From assembly GCA_032191485.1 (NCBI GenBank), contig JAVDOI010000042.1, positions 1,013,809-1,077,808 on the forward strand: DNA of 64,000 bases. Direction: 5' to 3'. The number at the start of each line of letters is the position of its first letter. Within the stretch, counting starts at the first letter, position 1. A model generated the notes under the pieces. It saw only the letters and a program-made list of their open reading frames with translations. It ran no database searches and was not told where the DNA came from. Shown here one piece after another: positions 21,421 through 34,400 of this stretch. Both the position numbers and the translations under genes were made by a program. The DNA is from Leptoclinus maculatus. Taxonomy: Eukaryota; Chordata; Actinopteri; Perciformes; Stichaeidae.

Positions 21421-22670
21421 ATCTGTGTCTCGCTGCTTCACATTTTCCACACAGTCTAATACGTGTCATGATCCGGTTCTCCTCCACCTGTCGGTCATGC
21501 TGCTCGGTGGAGCAGCGACGTTCACCCGTCCACGTAAACCCTGTTTCACAGCGTAGTCCAGAGGAGTCCCGCTGCTCTCTCCCCTCAGAAAGATGGTACA
21601 AATCGTTATAACCCCGTCATCGGCCAAGTACTATCTCCACCAAAAAGCAGACAGGGAAAACAAAAAGGGTGTCTTCTTTTGTTTGCTAACCGTTAGCCAC
21701 CTTTTATTTGAAAACGTTAATTTTACCAACAGTTTGAGTGAAGATAATATCCAGTGGCTGTTGGGCACTGAGACGTTTTAATTCCAATTTGTCCTCCAAA
21801 TTAAAGGTTTCAAACCTGTGCTTGAGTATATAATCCAAATTCGCTAGCGGTCGCTAAGAGTCTCCCCTCTTCTTGCTGAGCAGTCAGTTCCAAGCTAGTG
21901 TTGGCCGACAGGTAGCCAATCAAATTTGAAACATGTAATGTCAGCCCCACTAATCATCAAATTTGTGTGATCTACATTAAATAAAGCAACACTCTGCGCA
22001 TGTGTATTTATACTTTCCCCACATACAATACACGTTGCATTGTGAGAGAGGGGCCACACAGGCCACCGTAGGCCTACTGTGGACGCCACGGATCATCTGA
22101 AGCAGCACGACACTAACTACTGAACATGATGACCACATTAAATCCTAACGCACATTATATGAAATTTAGGAAGATTCATAGATAATAAATTATGGCAGAT
22201 AGTAAGCGTTGAGAATTAATAACATAACATAATTTGTATGCCCCACCTACCCCTAATGACCAGTCACCATGTCTGTGCTTTAAGATGGCGGCTGCTTGTG
22301 GTCCCTTTTCTTATAATGTTATTACTGATGTAATAATAATGTTTATTACTGATGATCTCATCTACATTAATGAGAAATGTGTTATTCTCGGCCTCCGTTC
22401 AGTTACAGCGGCGCGTTTCACGAGTAAGACTCGCGGTTTACAGCCTTTGAATGTCACAAATGTGGAAATACCAGATATCCACACAGTGGGAGGAATAAAT
22501 AAAAAAGAGCACGTCCTGGTCATAGATTACGTTGTGAATCCTAGCGTGTCCCGCTGGCAGAGCTGTCAGCCCGAGAGTCCGTCACACCGGACAGTGGAGG
22601 AGGTTCGACTGAAGTTCCTCAGTTCCCATCAGCCTCCTCTTTTTCCACTATAGTGACAAAATTATATTAA
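16923..22670. other. apbb2 intron with simple repeats, no gene seen
   Basis: No exon could be supported. Simple repeats are a poly-C/CA tract at about 19,011-19,047, a (GT)n array at about 20,170-20,226, (CA)n arrays at about 20,324-20,358, 20,680-20,710 and 20,891-20,929, and pyrimidine-rich stretches near 18,860-19,020. ORFs here are low-complexity. Confidence 0.6.
17597..17695. repeat. tandem duplication of a ~50 bp unit
   Basis: The segment CTAAAAACAAATCTCCCGG followed by TAGATAGCTAACTAGCTTTC occurs twice in direct succession with only minor differences. No function is apparent. Confidence 0.8.
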
Positions 22671-22671
22671 A

Positions 22672-23397
22672 CCTCTGAACCCCGAGCACTTTCGGGGCGT
22701 TTTTTTACTCCCGTCACATTTTCCTCTCTGTGGCCTTAATCTTCACTGCAAAATAAAAGTCCTGCCCCTCTATGGAAACAGCACAGCCATGGCTAGAGGT
22801 AGAGAGAACTCAAGTTGAATTTCTTTGATAATTTCTTTTACAAAAATTGGCAAACAATGGAATCTATATATCCTATATAACATTTGGGGAAGTGTCCAAA
22901 AGTGTAACCAATGTTGGAAAAACAAAATGGGGGCTCCATGTGCTTTATATATTGAGATTTCTGACAACCTCTCCTTACAGCCTCTCCTCTCCTCAATGCT
23001 CAGCAGTTCCATCCAAGTTTCACTGATGTGATGACACGGGACTGTTGGTCTCAGGCGAGTCAATCGTGGCTTCATAGTTGCACTGACGAGCGCAGAATTG
23101 AATGTTTTTTTACAGGAATGTTTAGAGTAAACGGTTTATTTGTGGCGAGATTTAAAATGAGACATGTAGAATAAAATGTTGATGAAATATCACAATTTAA
23201 ACAAAATTCCCCTTGCGGGATGAGTAAAGTATCTATCTATCTATCTATCTAATTTTAAGCTTAGCTTCGGTTGCTTTTTCTGACGGAAGCGTTCGTCACA
23301 CATGATGCGTTCAAGATGAAAATCTGACGATAGTGGCATTTTTTACAGCTTCTGGCAGTACGGTGTAGTTTTGGCGACGGGTTTTGGGGTTCAGAGG
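22672..23397. mobile_element. possible MITE with 12-bp terminal inverted repeats
   Basis: CCTCTGAACCCC at 22672-22683 is the exact reverse complement of GGGGTTCAGAGG at 23386-23397. The ~726 bp between holds no transposase but includes a retroposon-like tail (CCCCTTGCGGGATGAGTAAAG plus a (TATC)n run near 23,210-23,252). I could not find a clean target duplication, so the boundaries are tentative. Confidence 0.45.
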
Positions 23398-24094
23398 GTT
23401 GGGGAGCTACTCGACTGAGGATTGGAATCATAGCAGAGCGGCCAATTTTTTTAAATATCTAAATAAGTGACGTGTGGGTACCATGACAAACATGGACATG
23501 CAGGGACTGCGTTCACAAAACAACCAAGAGTTTTCCTCTTGATCTGCAGTACCACTAATTGGCTACAGCTGAGTAAATCTGTTGGACACATTTGTTATTT
23601 AATGGTCTCCAGACAAAACGTTTCTCTTACCTCTTAGTAATGCATTGTCAATAGCAGAAGTGGGAATTAAAGTAGCGACTCTTGCGATTTGAAAACTGCT
23701 CTTTCAAACTGCAAACTAGGAACCCCAACACACGCACAAACACACATCCTGTTCAATGCAGCGAACACACACATACCTCTTCACTTGTTATCCGTATTTT
23801 TGGACGCGCTGCAAGCTCCCGTCGCTTCTTTCATCAGCAGAGAAAGCTCTCTGTCAACATGTTTCTGAGGGATTCTTATTGGACTGTAAGCGTTACAGCT
23901 CTCTTGTCTCCTTCAGTAGTCGGTTTGTTTTTTTGTTTTTTTTAAACCCCTTCTCCCTTTCTCAGTGAAGAAAGCCCCCGTCGGATCTGAGGCGAAGGCA
24001 GGAGCGGTGAAGAGACTGTGGGTCCTATATATAGCAGAGATGTGACAGGACATCCGAGAGGACGTCTAGACACAAACGACACAGCTCGAACTCA

Positions 24095-24098
<4 letters not shown>

Positions 24099-24164
<66 letters not shown>
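24099..24164. repeat. (GT)n microsatellite
   Basis: A GT dinucleotide array with one CGTG interruption; intronic. Confidence 0.93.
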
Positions 24165-25186
24165 TGCTGTGAGTTCAACGTGGCCTTGTTATCTCGCATT
24201 TCATAAGAAATGCCTGTGGCGAGCCGGTCCACGATAACGCCACGAGATTGCACTAATATCGCGGCCCGGTCCGATCTGATTGGCTGGAAGTTTTGACAGG
24301 ACTAGAGATTGTGACAGTAAGAAGGAGAGACGCTCCGAGAATGAGAGAGAGGGGGGGGGGGGGATGTGAGGAAGGCAAACATATCAGAGAGAGAGGGTGA
24401 CTCATCAGAAAAGGAATGTCCCTTCGCTGCCAAAGGAACCACAGACACCACTGCAATCATGGCTCCCTCGCCAATACTTTAAACCATCCCCTCCCTCGCT
24501 CTCGTCCTCTCACACAGCGGCCGTCTCTTCTCCCTTCTTTCTCCCGACCAACCGGTGGAAGCCATCGTCGTCGTTTCCCCCAGACACCAGCCGAGCATTC
24601 TAATGGACGAGCATGACGCAGCATTTCCAGCACCGCGTGTTCCATCAAAGTTACACCGTTTAAAGTCATCTCAATTCTTGTCTACAAAACAAACTTTGTT
24701 TTATTATGCAATCGCATGAATCACATCCTCAACCACAGATGTTGACTTATCACCACTCCCACCACAGGATGTGAACCCAAGGAAGGCGTCTGTCAGGAAC
24801 CAATGAGATCAATGATTCAACATTCCTGTCGCCCGTCATCCTGAGCGCTCATCACGCAGGAACCACTGTCATACAATCCTGAGCTCCCAAGATTCATTGT
24901 TACGACAGAAGGGAGTGTCTGTCAAAAGCTAGGTGCAAGGCTTGCTGCAGCGTTTTATAGGGTAGGGGGGGGGGCGCTACATCACCAGAGAAAAACAGGA
25001 ACAAATTGATACACTTCATGAAATAAAACTTGACCCTCCAGGAAATGCAGCAGGGGTACTATTTCACACGGCAAACAGCACACAGCCTATGTCTTTGTTA
25101 TGGCTGTAATCTACTGACTAAACTGATCTCAAAACACGATGAGTCAGGATCTGGAAAAGTTCACTCTGTGACTGAACGTTGTAGAG

Positions 25187-25325
25187 CTGCAACTAATGAT
25201 TATTAATAATCTGCCGATTGTATTCTTGATCGGTCAAATTTAGCATTTGAAAGGCCAAAATGCCGAACACAAGGCTTCAAAAGGGGAGTACACAAACCAA
25301 TGGGTGACGTCACGACGAGTACTTC
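25187..25325. repeat. fragments of dispersed repeats
   Basis: GCTGCAACTAATGATTATT at about 25,187 resembles the end of the hAT elements at 14.6 and 15.9 kb. CAATGGGTGACGTCACGACG at about 25,298 matches a segment of the dispersed repeat also seen at 33.75 kb. Both are partial. Confidence 0.55.
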
Positions 25326-25719
25326 TCATACACAGGTATATGGTTCCTGGTGAATGCAGCAATGGTGGGAGATAAGACTACCAAGTCTGTCCTTTTTCAG
25401 CCTGTTCCATCACTTCGGGGCTTTCACAGTGTGTGACGATGGGTTTGAAAGTCAGGGAGGGAGGCAGAAAACCCTTATGCAGCTGAACTGGGAGTGATGA
25501 ACTGTACAGTACGTGAGAAAGTGCAGCCAAGTGGAAAAGACAACATCGGGAGCAGAAACATATAAACAAAAGAGTGTGTGCGTACAGCTCCCTTAAAGAG
25601 CAGAAAACTCTGTCTGCCCTCGCCCGCTTCCACAGCTCATCTGAATACCCTGCGTACAGACTTGACAGCGAGAAGACAGCCGATCAGCGATGGGCTGCCA
25701 GGGCCCCGACACATTACAT

Positions 25720-25751
<32 letters not shown>

Positions 25752-28400
25752 GTGTGAGCGCGAAGAAAGAGCGCAGCGTCAAACTGAGCCACAACAAGGT
25801 GATGCGGATCGAGCAGGAAAACACGTCAAAAAAAACGTGAGCGAGACCGACAGACGGGACAGAAAGGGGGGGCCCCGTCGCTCAGCTTCACACCCTACAG
25901 GATGAACGGGGCCTCTGTGCTCCTTCTCTGTTCAAACACACCTCACGGCTGTCTGCTCCCTGCAACAACAATGCAACACACACACACACACACACTGCAG
26001 CCTGCCTGACAGTGGGCACAATACGCCTATTGAGGGGCATCGATGGGGGGGCTGAAAGTGAAGAGAGAGAGAGAGAGAGAGAGATTGGCAACAACACACA
26101 TAAACACATGCAAACAAACCGCAGTCTGGTTTTCTCGACAGCCTGGGACGAATCAACTCTCTGCTCCATCAATCAGCTGTCCAATCTGGTCGGACTCTAC
26201 GCGCAAATATGCACATGCCCACACACGCACACACACACACACTAGTTTGGTCAAGGGCGGACCGGTGGTATTGTTTCACAGGGGAAGCAGGGTGCTGATA
26301 ACGGATCTCCACGCTCTTTATCTGATTGCTCACACACACACACACACACAAGCCTGTATGCACATGCACGGTTTGACCGTCCTCTCTCATCAGCTGTTGT
26401 GCATGACCTCGACCACACACAGAGTTAAACAGGTTAGTGCTGCAAGGCAAGAAAGTCCCCCCCCCCCCCCCCCCCCCCCACACACACACACTTATAGCCT
26501 TGCCAACGTAATTACATCCAATCTGCAGAACACTTTTGGGGCTAGCAGAGATATCGTTGGGTATTTTTGGGTGACTGACGAGCTACCCGGCTCCACAGGG
26601 TGACGGCTTATATTACTGCATTGCTATTTCTGTCCACGTCCGTACGCACCGTGTACATGCGTGTCTCTCCTCTGTGATAGAGGCTACCTCGGCAGAAGAG
26701 GGGGGGGGGCATCTTGAAACCGAGGCACTTTTTAGAACACCAAAGCTAAACAAACGCGCACACACACACACCAGAACCGCAGCGCTTGGCACCAAAACTC
26801 GGCCCATAAATGTCCAAGTCACTTTTTCCGTGCTCAGCAACTCCTGTGTAGAAAACGCTACAGAGGGAGGGAGAGTAAATAAAGAGGGGGAAAAATAATA
26901 ATAATAATAATAAAAGAGCAGAAAGGAGGGGAGTGGGGGGAGAGGGGCAGAATACAAACCTTAATTGAACAGGGCAGGAGCCCTGAGCAATTAGCAATGA
27001 CATCATGTTTCTACATGTGCACACACATACATACTCAAACACACACACACACACTGCAGACCGAGGCCAGGCCTGGATGAAGAGCAAGCCTGCGGGCGAG
27101 GAGGCTGGACGGAGAGGGAGGGAGGAAGGGAGGGAGGGAGAGAAGATGACAGTGCACCATTTCAACTCCGGTGGTGCGTTCAGTGACACATTCACTCTTT
27201 GTGGTCCACGCTAATACTTTTAGCAAACCCTGTAAAGCCACCACAACCGCTGCCCTAAAAACAGCAAGTGCTAGCTGTTTACAGTCTTGTGTAGCACTAA
27301 ATAGGGTTGCATTCATTATGCTTTTTTTTTTTTTTTTTTACGCATGCAAAACAAGGTGTCACCTGGAGAGAAACCCCAGTGGTGCACTCGAGAGGAACCA
27401 GGCGGTTCCCTTGCTAATTCATGTTATTGTCAACAACTTGAGTGTTCCGTCTCCCTACACAGACACACACCGAGTGTGTACTGCGTTAACGGTTCCACTC
27501 GTCCTTGCACCCTTCACTACAACATACCCGGTTCTTGTGGAAATGTAAAAACCGTAAAGTTATCCACACCATTATCTAGACATAAACACGACATTAAGTG
27601 GCTCCGTGTATTTTTCTTCTTCTTCTTCTTCTTTTTAAACAAACAAGGCGTGTTATCTCGAGGGCCTGGCAGAAACTAGCAAAGCAGGGCTGGAAACGAT
27701 TAGCTAGCTCGCCGCGTCCAGCCAGTCAGCACCATGCACCAACACAAGCCTCGTGTCGGCCTGTAGCCCCCAGACTATTCCACCTAAGTCATGCGAACAC
27801 CCTCCGTCATGCTGGGTTGTGTCACAATGAACCTCTTTATTACTCAAACGGTTGCTCAGCACGGAGACCCGCACGGGACCTGACACAGGACTCGCCGCGG
27901 AACATCTCTGAACGAGAGCCTAGAGAGGACAGGGTCAGGCTGTCAGGCTCAAACGGTTAGTCGACTCTCATTAGTCGACTCAAAGAAAACTAATGACAAT
28001 CAATTTTGATTATCAAATTTCTTTTTTCACCCTAACTTCTCACATTTTAAGGGATTTAATGATTTTCACTATTTTATATAACTGAAATTGCAGTATCTTT
28101 CGGTTTTGGTCTGACAACAGTGAACACAACCAATTTTACTTTTTTTTATCAATTCGGACATTATGACAGGTACTGTATATGAAGGTGTTGATGGTTAGAC
28201 GTGTAATGAAACGCTTTCTATTTTGTCTGCTTGATTAACTTCTGGTGAAGTAGTAGTTCGTTTATTACTTACTACTACTTACCAGCAGATAGGCCCTTCA
28301 CATAACTCAGTTTAAGAGTCTGGAGCTTTCACAAATGTCACTCTACAGCTCTGTTGTTTCCATACATTAGAATCCCAGCATAGCAGTGGACTTGTAGTTA
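25326..28400. other. apbb2 intron with simple repeats, no gene seen
   Basis: Contains CA runs (about 25,721-25,751, 25,977-25,996 and 26,331-26,350), a (GA)n tract near 26,058-26,084, a poly-C/CA tract near 26,456-26,490 and a (TTC)n run near 27,615. No exon could be supported. Confidence 0.55.
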
Positions 28401-28700
28401 GCTAACCTTGTAGTAGCCGTGGTCAACGGCTGGCCGCTCGCGACAACATTCCAACAACGGCCGTTCTCACAGAACAACCGTCGCATTCCACGACACTACG
28501 TGACAACAAGGTTGCCAAAATCTTCCAAGCATTAACTAAAAAAGGTACACACGCGCTGGGTCCCGTTAATGCAGCCATCTGCCGCCGCAGCCTCCCGGTC
28601 TCCTCCCCCCCACCATCCCGACTCGTTCGCAACACAGCAGGGCCCTTCAGACGCCAAAGCAATGCGTCGCGTCGGGAAGAATATGGAAAGTTAAACTCAC

Positions 28701-28950
28701 GTTTCCACTCCAATTCAAGGCGGGGGACGACTGCGACCGCAACAGCTCCCCGTGTTCGAGCTGAAATTGTCGGCATACCACACCGCTCACCTCCTGTCCA
28801 CAGTCCGCTGCGCTCCTGTCTGTTTTCTCTCTCCTCCCCTCCGTTTTCTCTCGGCTTGTTCCTTTTCTCCTCCCTCCCAGATGCCGCTGTTCTCCGACAG
28901 GGGGAACCGGGGGACGCTGCTCCGGAAGCAAACGCTCCTCTGTGGGTTTT
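28701..28950 (-). other. apbb2: putative first exon and CpG-rich promoter of apbb2
   Basis: The stretch from about 28,400 to 28,930 is markedly richer in GC and CpG than its AT-rich surroundings. On the minus strand a consensus donor (GTGAGTTTAA, 28700-28691) ends a GC-rich segment, as expected for a non-coding first exon. It is the last such island before the divergent haspin gene on the plus strand. The transcription start is not visible and the upper boundary is a guess. Confidence 0.4.
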
Positions 28951-28959
28951 TTTTCTAAC

Positions 28960-31100
28960 TCCCTTTACTGCCTACTGCTAATGTACTTCATCCTCTAGTG
29001 GTGCTAAAAGAAGAATACTTTAATGTAAGTAATCAAAGAGAATGAAGGACATTTGCAAAATATTTTCTATGCTTTGGGAAGTTATTTTCCACAAGATAAT
29101 GAACAATTCTTTAACAGTCTAGAATGATGATGATTAAATAAAAAAATAGAGATAGAAAACGTCATTATTCCCAATGCAGACCAGATAGATAGGAACGGGA
29201 TACAAAGGAGTTATAAAGCCTATAAATATCAGATAGGTTACAAATCCATAAGCAATGCCTTACCTCGGAACAGTGTGTATAATACATGTTCAAAATCAAT
29301 AGAGCGTTTTCCTGGTAGATCAAAGAGACCCACTATTTGGCGTTATTTAAAATATATTCTTTCAGATACAGTTGTAGCCTATGCGGGTGTAATAATTGTA
29401 ATCAAGCAAAATGTGACAATAACATTGATATTATATGAACAAATAACTATAAATATGATATAAATATGTGATATACAGATATGTAGGCTAATATATAAAT
29501 AAACACAAGATAACAGAATACAGTCAACTTACAGTAGCAGTAGAACACCACCGCAGCAGCATTGCAATGATAAGACACAATGTAGAAACATATTGTTGCT
29601 GTTGTAGTTTTATTTTGAACAAAATATTGTTAATTAGAAAAGTCAGTAACAATCAGTGTGGTCGGACGGGAGATTGAAATGTCTTCCAAAACATCAAAAG
29701 ATTCACACTCTCAATGTGATAACTGACAAACCCAAAGTATCAGCGTGCAGATACGGACACTATAATTAGTTTGTAACAACAGCTTTGTATCTAATAATGA
29801 TAATATTAATGTAAAGAGTAAGCTGACTTGCTGCCTTTGTGCATTAGTAATACATGTATGGATGATGAAGCAACATTCATATCCGATTTCCCCAATGAAA
29901 TGAGCACATCTGTTGTTTGGGGGAAATTAAATTGAACAGGATTCGCTGTGTACGCTCAGCAATCATTAATTAAAGGGTGAAATGAATTACTGTGTTGTTC
30001 AGTTACTCCCTTTCATAAAGGAACTTCAAGTTAACACTTTAAACCTGGTAGTATTCAAGTCTCAAAGGGCTGGACTGGATGCATTGTGTGCACTTTATGA
30101 TAAATATCTTTCCTGCCCTCTCCTTGCTGAAAACAAGAGTTGCATCACATCTCATCAGGCCGAACACTTTAAAGGCATATGGTATTTTATTACGTGTGCC
30201 TATGAGACAGGGATTTGGTGAGGCCTTTGAGCTACTTTCAAGTCTGCTCTAGATGATTTTCATATACAGAAATGAACGGGAAGCAATTGGTGCCTGGAAG
30301 GTGGGAGGAGAGGGATTAAACTAATCGTATGTCACTTTGCTTTGACCACATAATTGGCAACACTGTATGGGCTACATGATTTGTAATCAATCGCCTAAAA
30401 GTGCAAAAACCACAAAATAATGACCGTTTAGAAACGTGTGGAAATCTGAAAGGACAGAGTCCAGTTTGGACGGAGGATGAAGAGGTCTAGCACGATGTAT
30501 GTGCACGGTGGTGCATTACACAAGCAGCCAGCACGTCACAGATTACTTTTTTTTCATCTAAACATTAAAGGAAATATGAAATGGAAAGTGGTACAGACAT
30601 CTGTCGTCCTTATGATGAATCCTAGTGACCTCTAAAACTAACCACCACATTTCTGTTAGCCGTCCTTGCTAATATATGCATGCTAATGTAGTTTTACATT
30701 ACAGTCTCGTGGGGCCAATAAGATTCATGAAAACTGGCGTTAGAGGTAGCCCTGTTTCAATTCTGATGCAATTGCCCACTCATACAGTAAAGGGCAGTAC
30801 AGTTTAATAAAATGGTGACACCTGGTGGTTAGATTTAAGTACTGCATTGTCTGTTGTGGTCAGGCTGTGTGTCAGAGGATTACTTTCACACTATTGGCCA
30901 CATAAATGTGTTCCACTTTGTGTCGAATTTGAGTCCCTATTGTAGAGCACTAACTAAAAGAACTATTGGCTAAACAAGATTTTAGGCCTACAACTTCTTA
31001 CACTAATAAAGAGACGCTGTTCCGTCCTCTCTCCTTCATAATCCAAGTTGTAACTACTCCAATCCGCCAGGTGGCGCTGTGCTAATATCCTCACCGGCTG
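28960..31100. other. intergenic region between apbb2 and haspin
   Basis: AT-rich sequence between the putative apbb2 first exon (minus strand) and the haspin promoter region (plus strand). The two genes would be divergently transcribed. I saw no exon, RNA gene or bounded element. Confidence 0.6.
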
Positions 31101-31104
31101 TTGG

Positions 31105-31131
31105 CCAATCATCGGTGCCCAGCAGTTTGAA
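31105..31131 (+). promoter_or_regulatory. candidate CCAAT box and CHR-like element upstream of haspin
   Basis: A CCAAT box (31105-31109) is followed 16 bp later by TTTGAA (31126-31131), the core of the cell-cycle homology region used by many G2/M genes. It lies about 320 bp before the haspin start codon. The pairing fits a mitotic gene, but both motifs are short and could occur by chance. Confidence 0.3.
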
Positions 31132-31451
31132 CAAGAAGCGGGTGCAGCGGATTCGGATTCCTTCGGAATAATAATGAAAAACATACAAAAAGAGGGAATA
31201 CATAACTGAATTAATCATGGAATTGGTTAAACAGCTACTTAAATAGTGTTTCGTCGATCAGTGTTGTTGTTTGGGCGTTCATATAGTTAGCACGGTTAGC
31301 AAAAGGTCGAGCTAACTGGCTAAACTTGATTTAATGTTAAATGTTAACGTTGGTCTCATCTGGGTTAGTAACGTTAGCTAAATGCGCTTGAACACTCGTC
31401 GATATAATATACGTTTGGATTATTGGCACCGTTACGTCTGTAATTTCAACT

Positions 31452-34400
31452 ATGAAGCCGTTATTTTTGAAGACGTACGGTAAGGAGAGGCGAAAGCTGT
31501 CCGCCTGGATCTCCCCAGAGAACCGTAACCAGGCCTTCGACAGCACGCGCTCAACAGACGGCGACAGCTCCGTGTTTGAACCCGCAAAACCTACGAGGAA
31601 GAGGTACGTTCACGAGCCACGGTAGTCCGGAAGGGCTTCACACGTTTAGGGTTAAGGCTGAATACTTGAGTTTTAATGGATTTCTTCAAGTCAGACTCTA
31701 CCTAACCTGACCCACATCAGAATACAAGGTTTCTGACCGTGTTTTGTTACACAGATATGAACATGGACAACAAATGTCCACATAAACGTTTGACTACTAA
31801 ACACATTAGAGTACTATGTACAGACATACAAATAGTTGTTAAAATAGTGTCTTTATATTCTATGAAATGTGTAAACTGCAATAGCAAGAGTGCAATTTGA
31901 AATAGATATTGTAGCCGGTTGCTAACATGAGAATGGTGGATAATGACGGTGTGTACAGCAATGTTGATAGTGATGATATGTTTAATAACAGTGAGTTTTA
32001 AACGATGAAATATGATTTACTGTTAAAGTGGGGATTCTCCTGGCACTAGTATGGACTGATGTTAACACAGATTTATTTAGTTTATCACAGATATGTCGAT
32101 ACATAAATCAGTTGATATAGCACATACTGCGTGTGTCAGCTGATAATCTGCACATAACTGCAGTGCAGAAATGTCATTTATTAACTCCAGCTCAGTCCTT
32201 TACCAACCAGATTTAATGCGTGTTTATGCCAAGCGATGATTAAAAAAAGAAGAGAAATTTGCCAATATATGATTATCTAATCTATTTTTGAATCAGTTTT
32301 TAAAATCTTTTTCTAACCTATGTTCTCTCATGTTGGATATCACATCCTCTCTGCCCCTAACTGACGTGTTGATTTTCTCGTCACAGAGAGAGGAGGACCG
32401 GCGTTGCCAGTCGTAGAAGGAGCCGTCCTGCCAAGAAGAAGGCCGTGCTGTGTCTGGCTGAGAGGAGCAGTGACGAGGAGAACGCACCCTCTCCTTCCTG
32501 TCCTCAGCCTGCTCAGCAGAGCAAGACCACCAGGTCTGTGAACAAACATGCAGCTGGCAATTTTGAGGGATGTCATTATTTCATTAATAGGCATTTTGTT
32601 ACAAGAAAACTGTTGATAGTTAACCAATTCTAGATTCTTACCATGCCAGTTACTTAGGAATCAGATTTCATTACACTACAAGTTTTTATGATATTTCGTG
32701 CACCGCAGCACAGACAAAAAACCTTGAGTTTCTTTGTGCCATTTAAAGTCCTACTATTCCGTTTTTTTTCCTGACCCACTTGCTCATGCCCTCTCTTGCT
32801 CATAATCTTTTTTTTTTTTTATTGTCAGAGTGAAGAAGACTAGCGTCGCCAGTGGTCGAGCAGTGCGTCCTGCCAAGGCAAAAGCGCTGTTATGTCTGAT
32901 GGACACCACCGATGATGAGGGGAACATCAGCAGGGCCTCTCCTCCCCGCCGTCAGCCCGCCCAGCAGAGCAGGATAGCCAGGTGTGTGCTCAGAGCAGAA
33001 CACATTATGTAAACATAAAGGGCTGTCAGCATGTACAGCGACTTGTGGTTCTTTTTTTTTGTAATGTCTGCGAGCAGACATTTGACATTACTGGTAATAA
33101 CAGGGGACTTTCAAGCAGATCCAACTGTTTTCTTCAGTTCCTACAATACCCACCATTCATTGTGAATGCAACAGTTTTGGATCTCGGATCTAGGGCTGCC
33201 ATTTAAAATCAATATCAAATGTCAATGCCTTTAAATCACATTTTTCTTCAGTTCAAATGAAGAGAGATAAAAAGTAAGTCTTTGGCCAGTCAGTCTTTTG
33301 ATCCCCTCATTAATCAGCTGAAGAGTGTCTGCCACCTAAGGCTGCGTTCAGATCAGCTTTGGCTCTGTATGAAAAAATAAGCAGACCTCTCATTCATTTG
33401 TACCAGGCGGCAACCTCTGGTTCTGAAAAGTGAAGCACACGAGGAAGTGCCTTAAACGTGCATTCTCTCTACTGACCAGCAGGGGGCGACTCCTCTGGTT
33501 GTATAGAAGTCTATGAGAAAATGACTCTACTTCTCTCCATTTAGAGTCAAATAGACCATAAAGCAGAGTATGCTTTAGGGCGGGGCTACACAGTGATTGA
33601 CAGGCCGCTGCCGGTACCAAGTCTACAGCGTCTCTACATCACTTCTCCTCAGTCCAAATATGGTCACATCCGTTCACTGGTTGCAAAAAAACCAAGATGG
33701 CGACGGCCAAAATACCCAACTCAAAGCTTCAAAACGCAGTCCACAAACTAATGGGTGACGTCACGACGACTACGTCCACTTTTTTAAGTTTAACTTGGCT
33801 CAACTTGCTGCATTGCAACATCGTTAGGCAAGAGGCTGCTTCGGCTTATTGAAAACATGCAAGGTTACATTCATGGTGGGTTACTTTGTAACATGACGGT
33901 ATTTCTTCTGAACGCCAGCTTAATGTCCTCAGTAATTGCTGTAACCATTAGCTTTCTTCCTCCTTTTTTTCTGTTTCCTTTAGTGGTCATCTTCCTTCTG
34001 CGGGCCGCTTTGTAACCCGCCGCAGGCGTGCTGCTACCACCAAACCCAAACTCCCCAAATCATCTAACAACACACTCAACTCTTCAGACGACTTTACATC
34101 CAGGGCTTTCGGTTCCAGGAGAATTGTTCAGCCCACCAGGAGAAGGGCCCCCCCAGCGTTTTTGGCGTCGAGTGCGGAGAACTCGGTGAACACTGCGGGG
34201 GTCGCCAGCTTTGCCACCAACCCTTTCCGAGAGATTTCCCTCAACGAGTTGACGGATCACAGCCTCGGACCCTGCCCCAGGAAACCCATATATTGCTCCA
34301 CCCCCTCGGTGGGCTCCTTCAGCAAACGGCCACGCCTTAAACCCCCGTCCTACAGCGACCAATCCCCCAGCCTGCCATCCATGTCCGTGAGTTGCATAGG

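Noticed and set aside
22234..22653. 139-codon plus-strand frame
   Set aside because: No recognisable domain, no splice context consistent with a gene, and it ends beside a suspected MITE.
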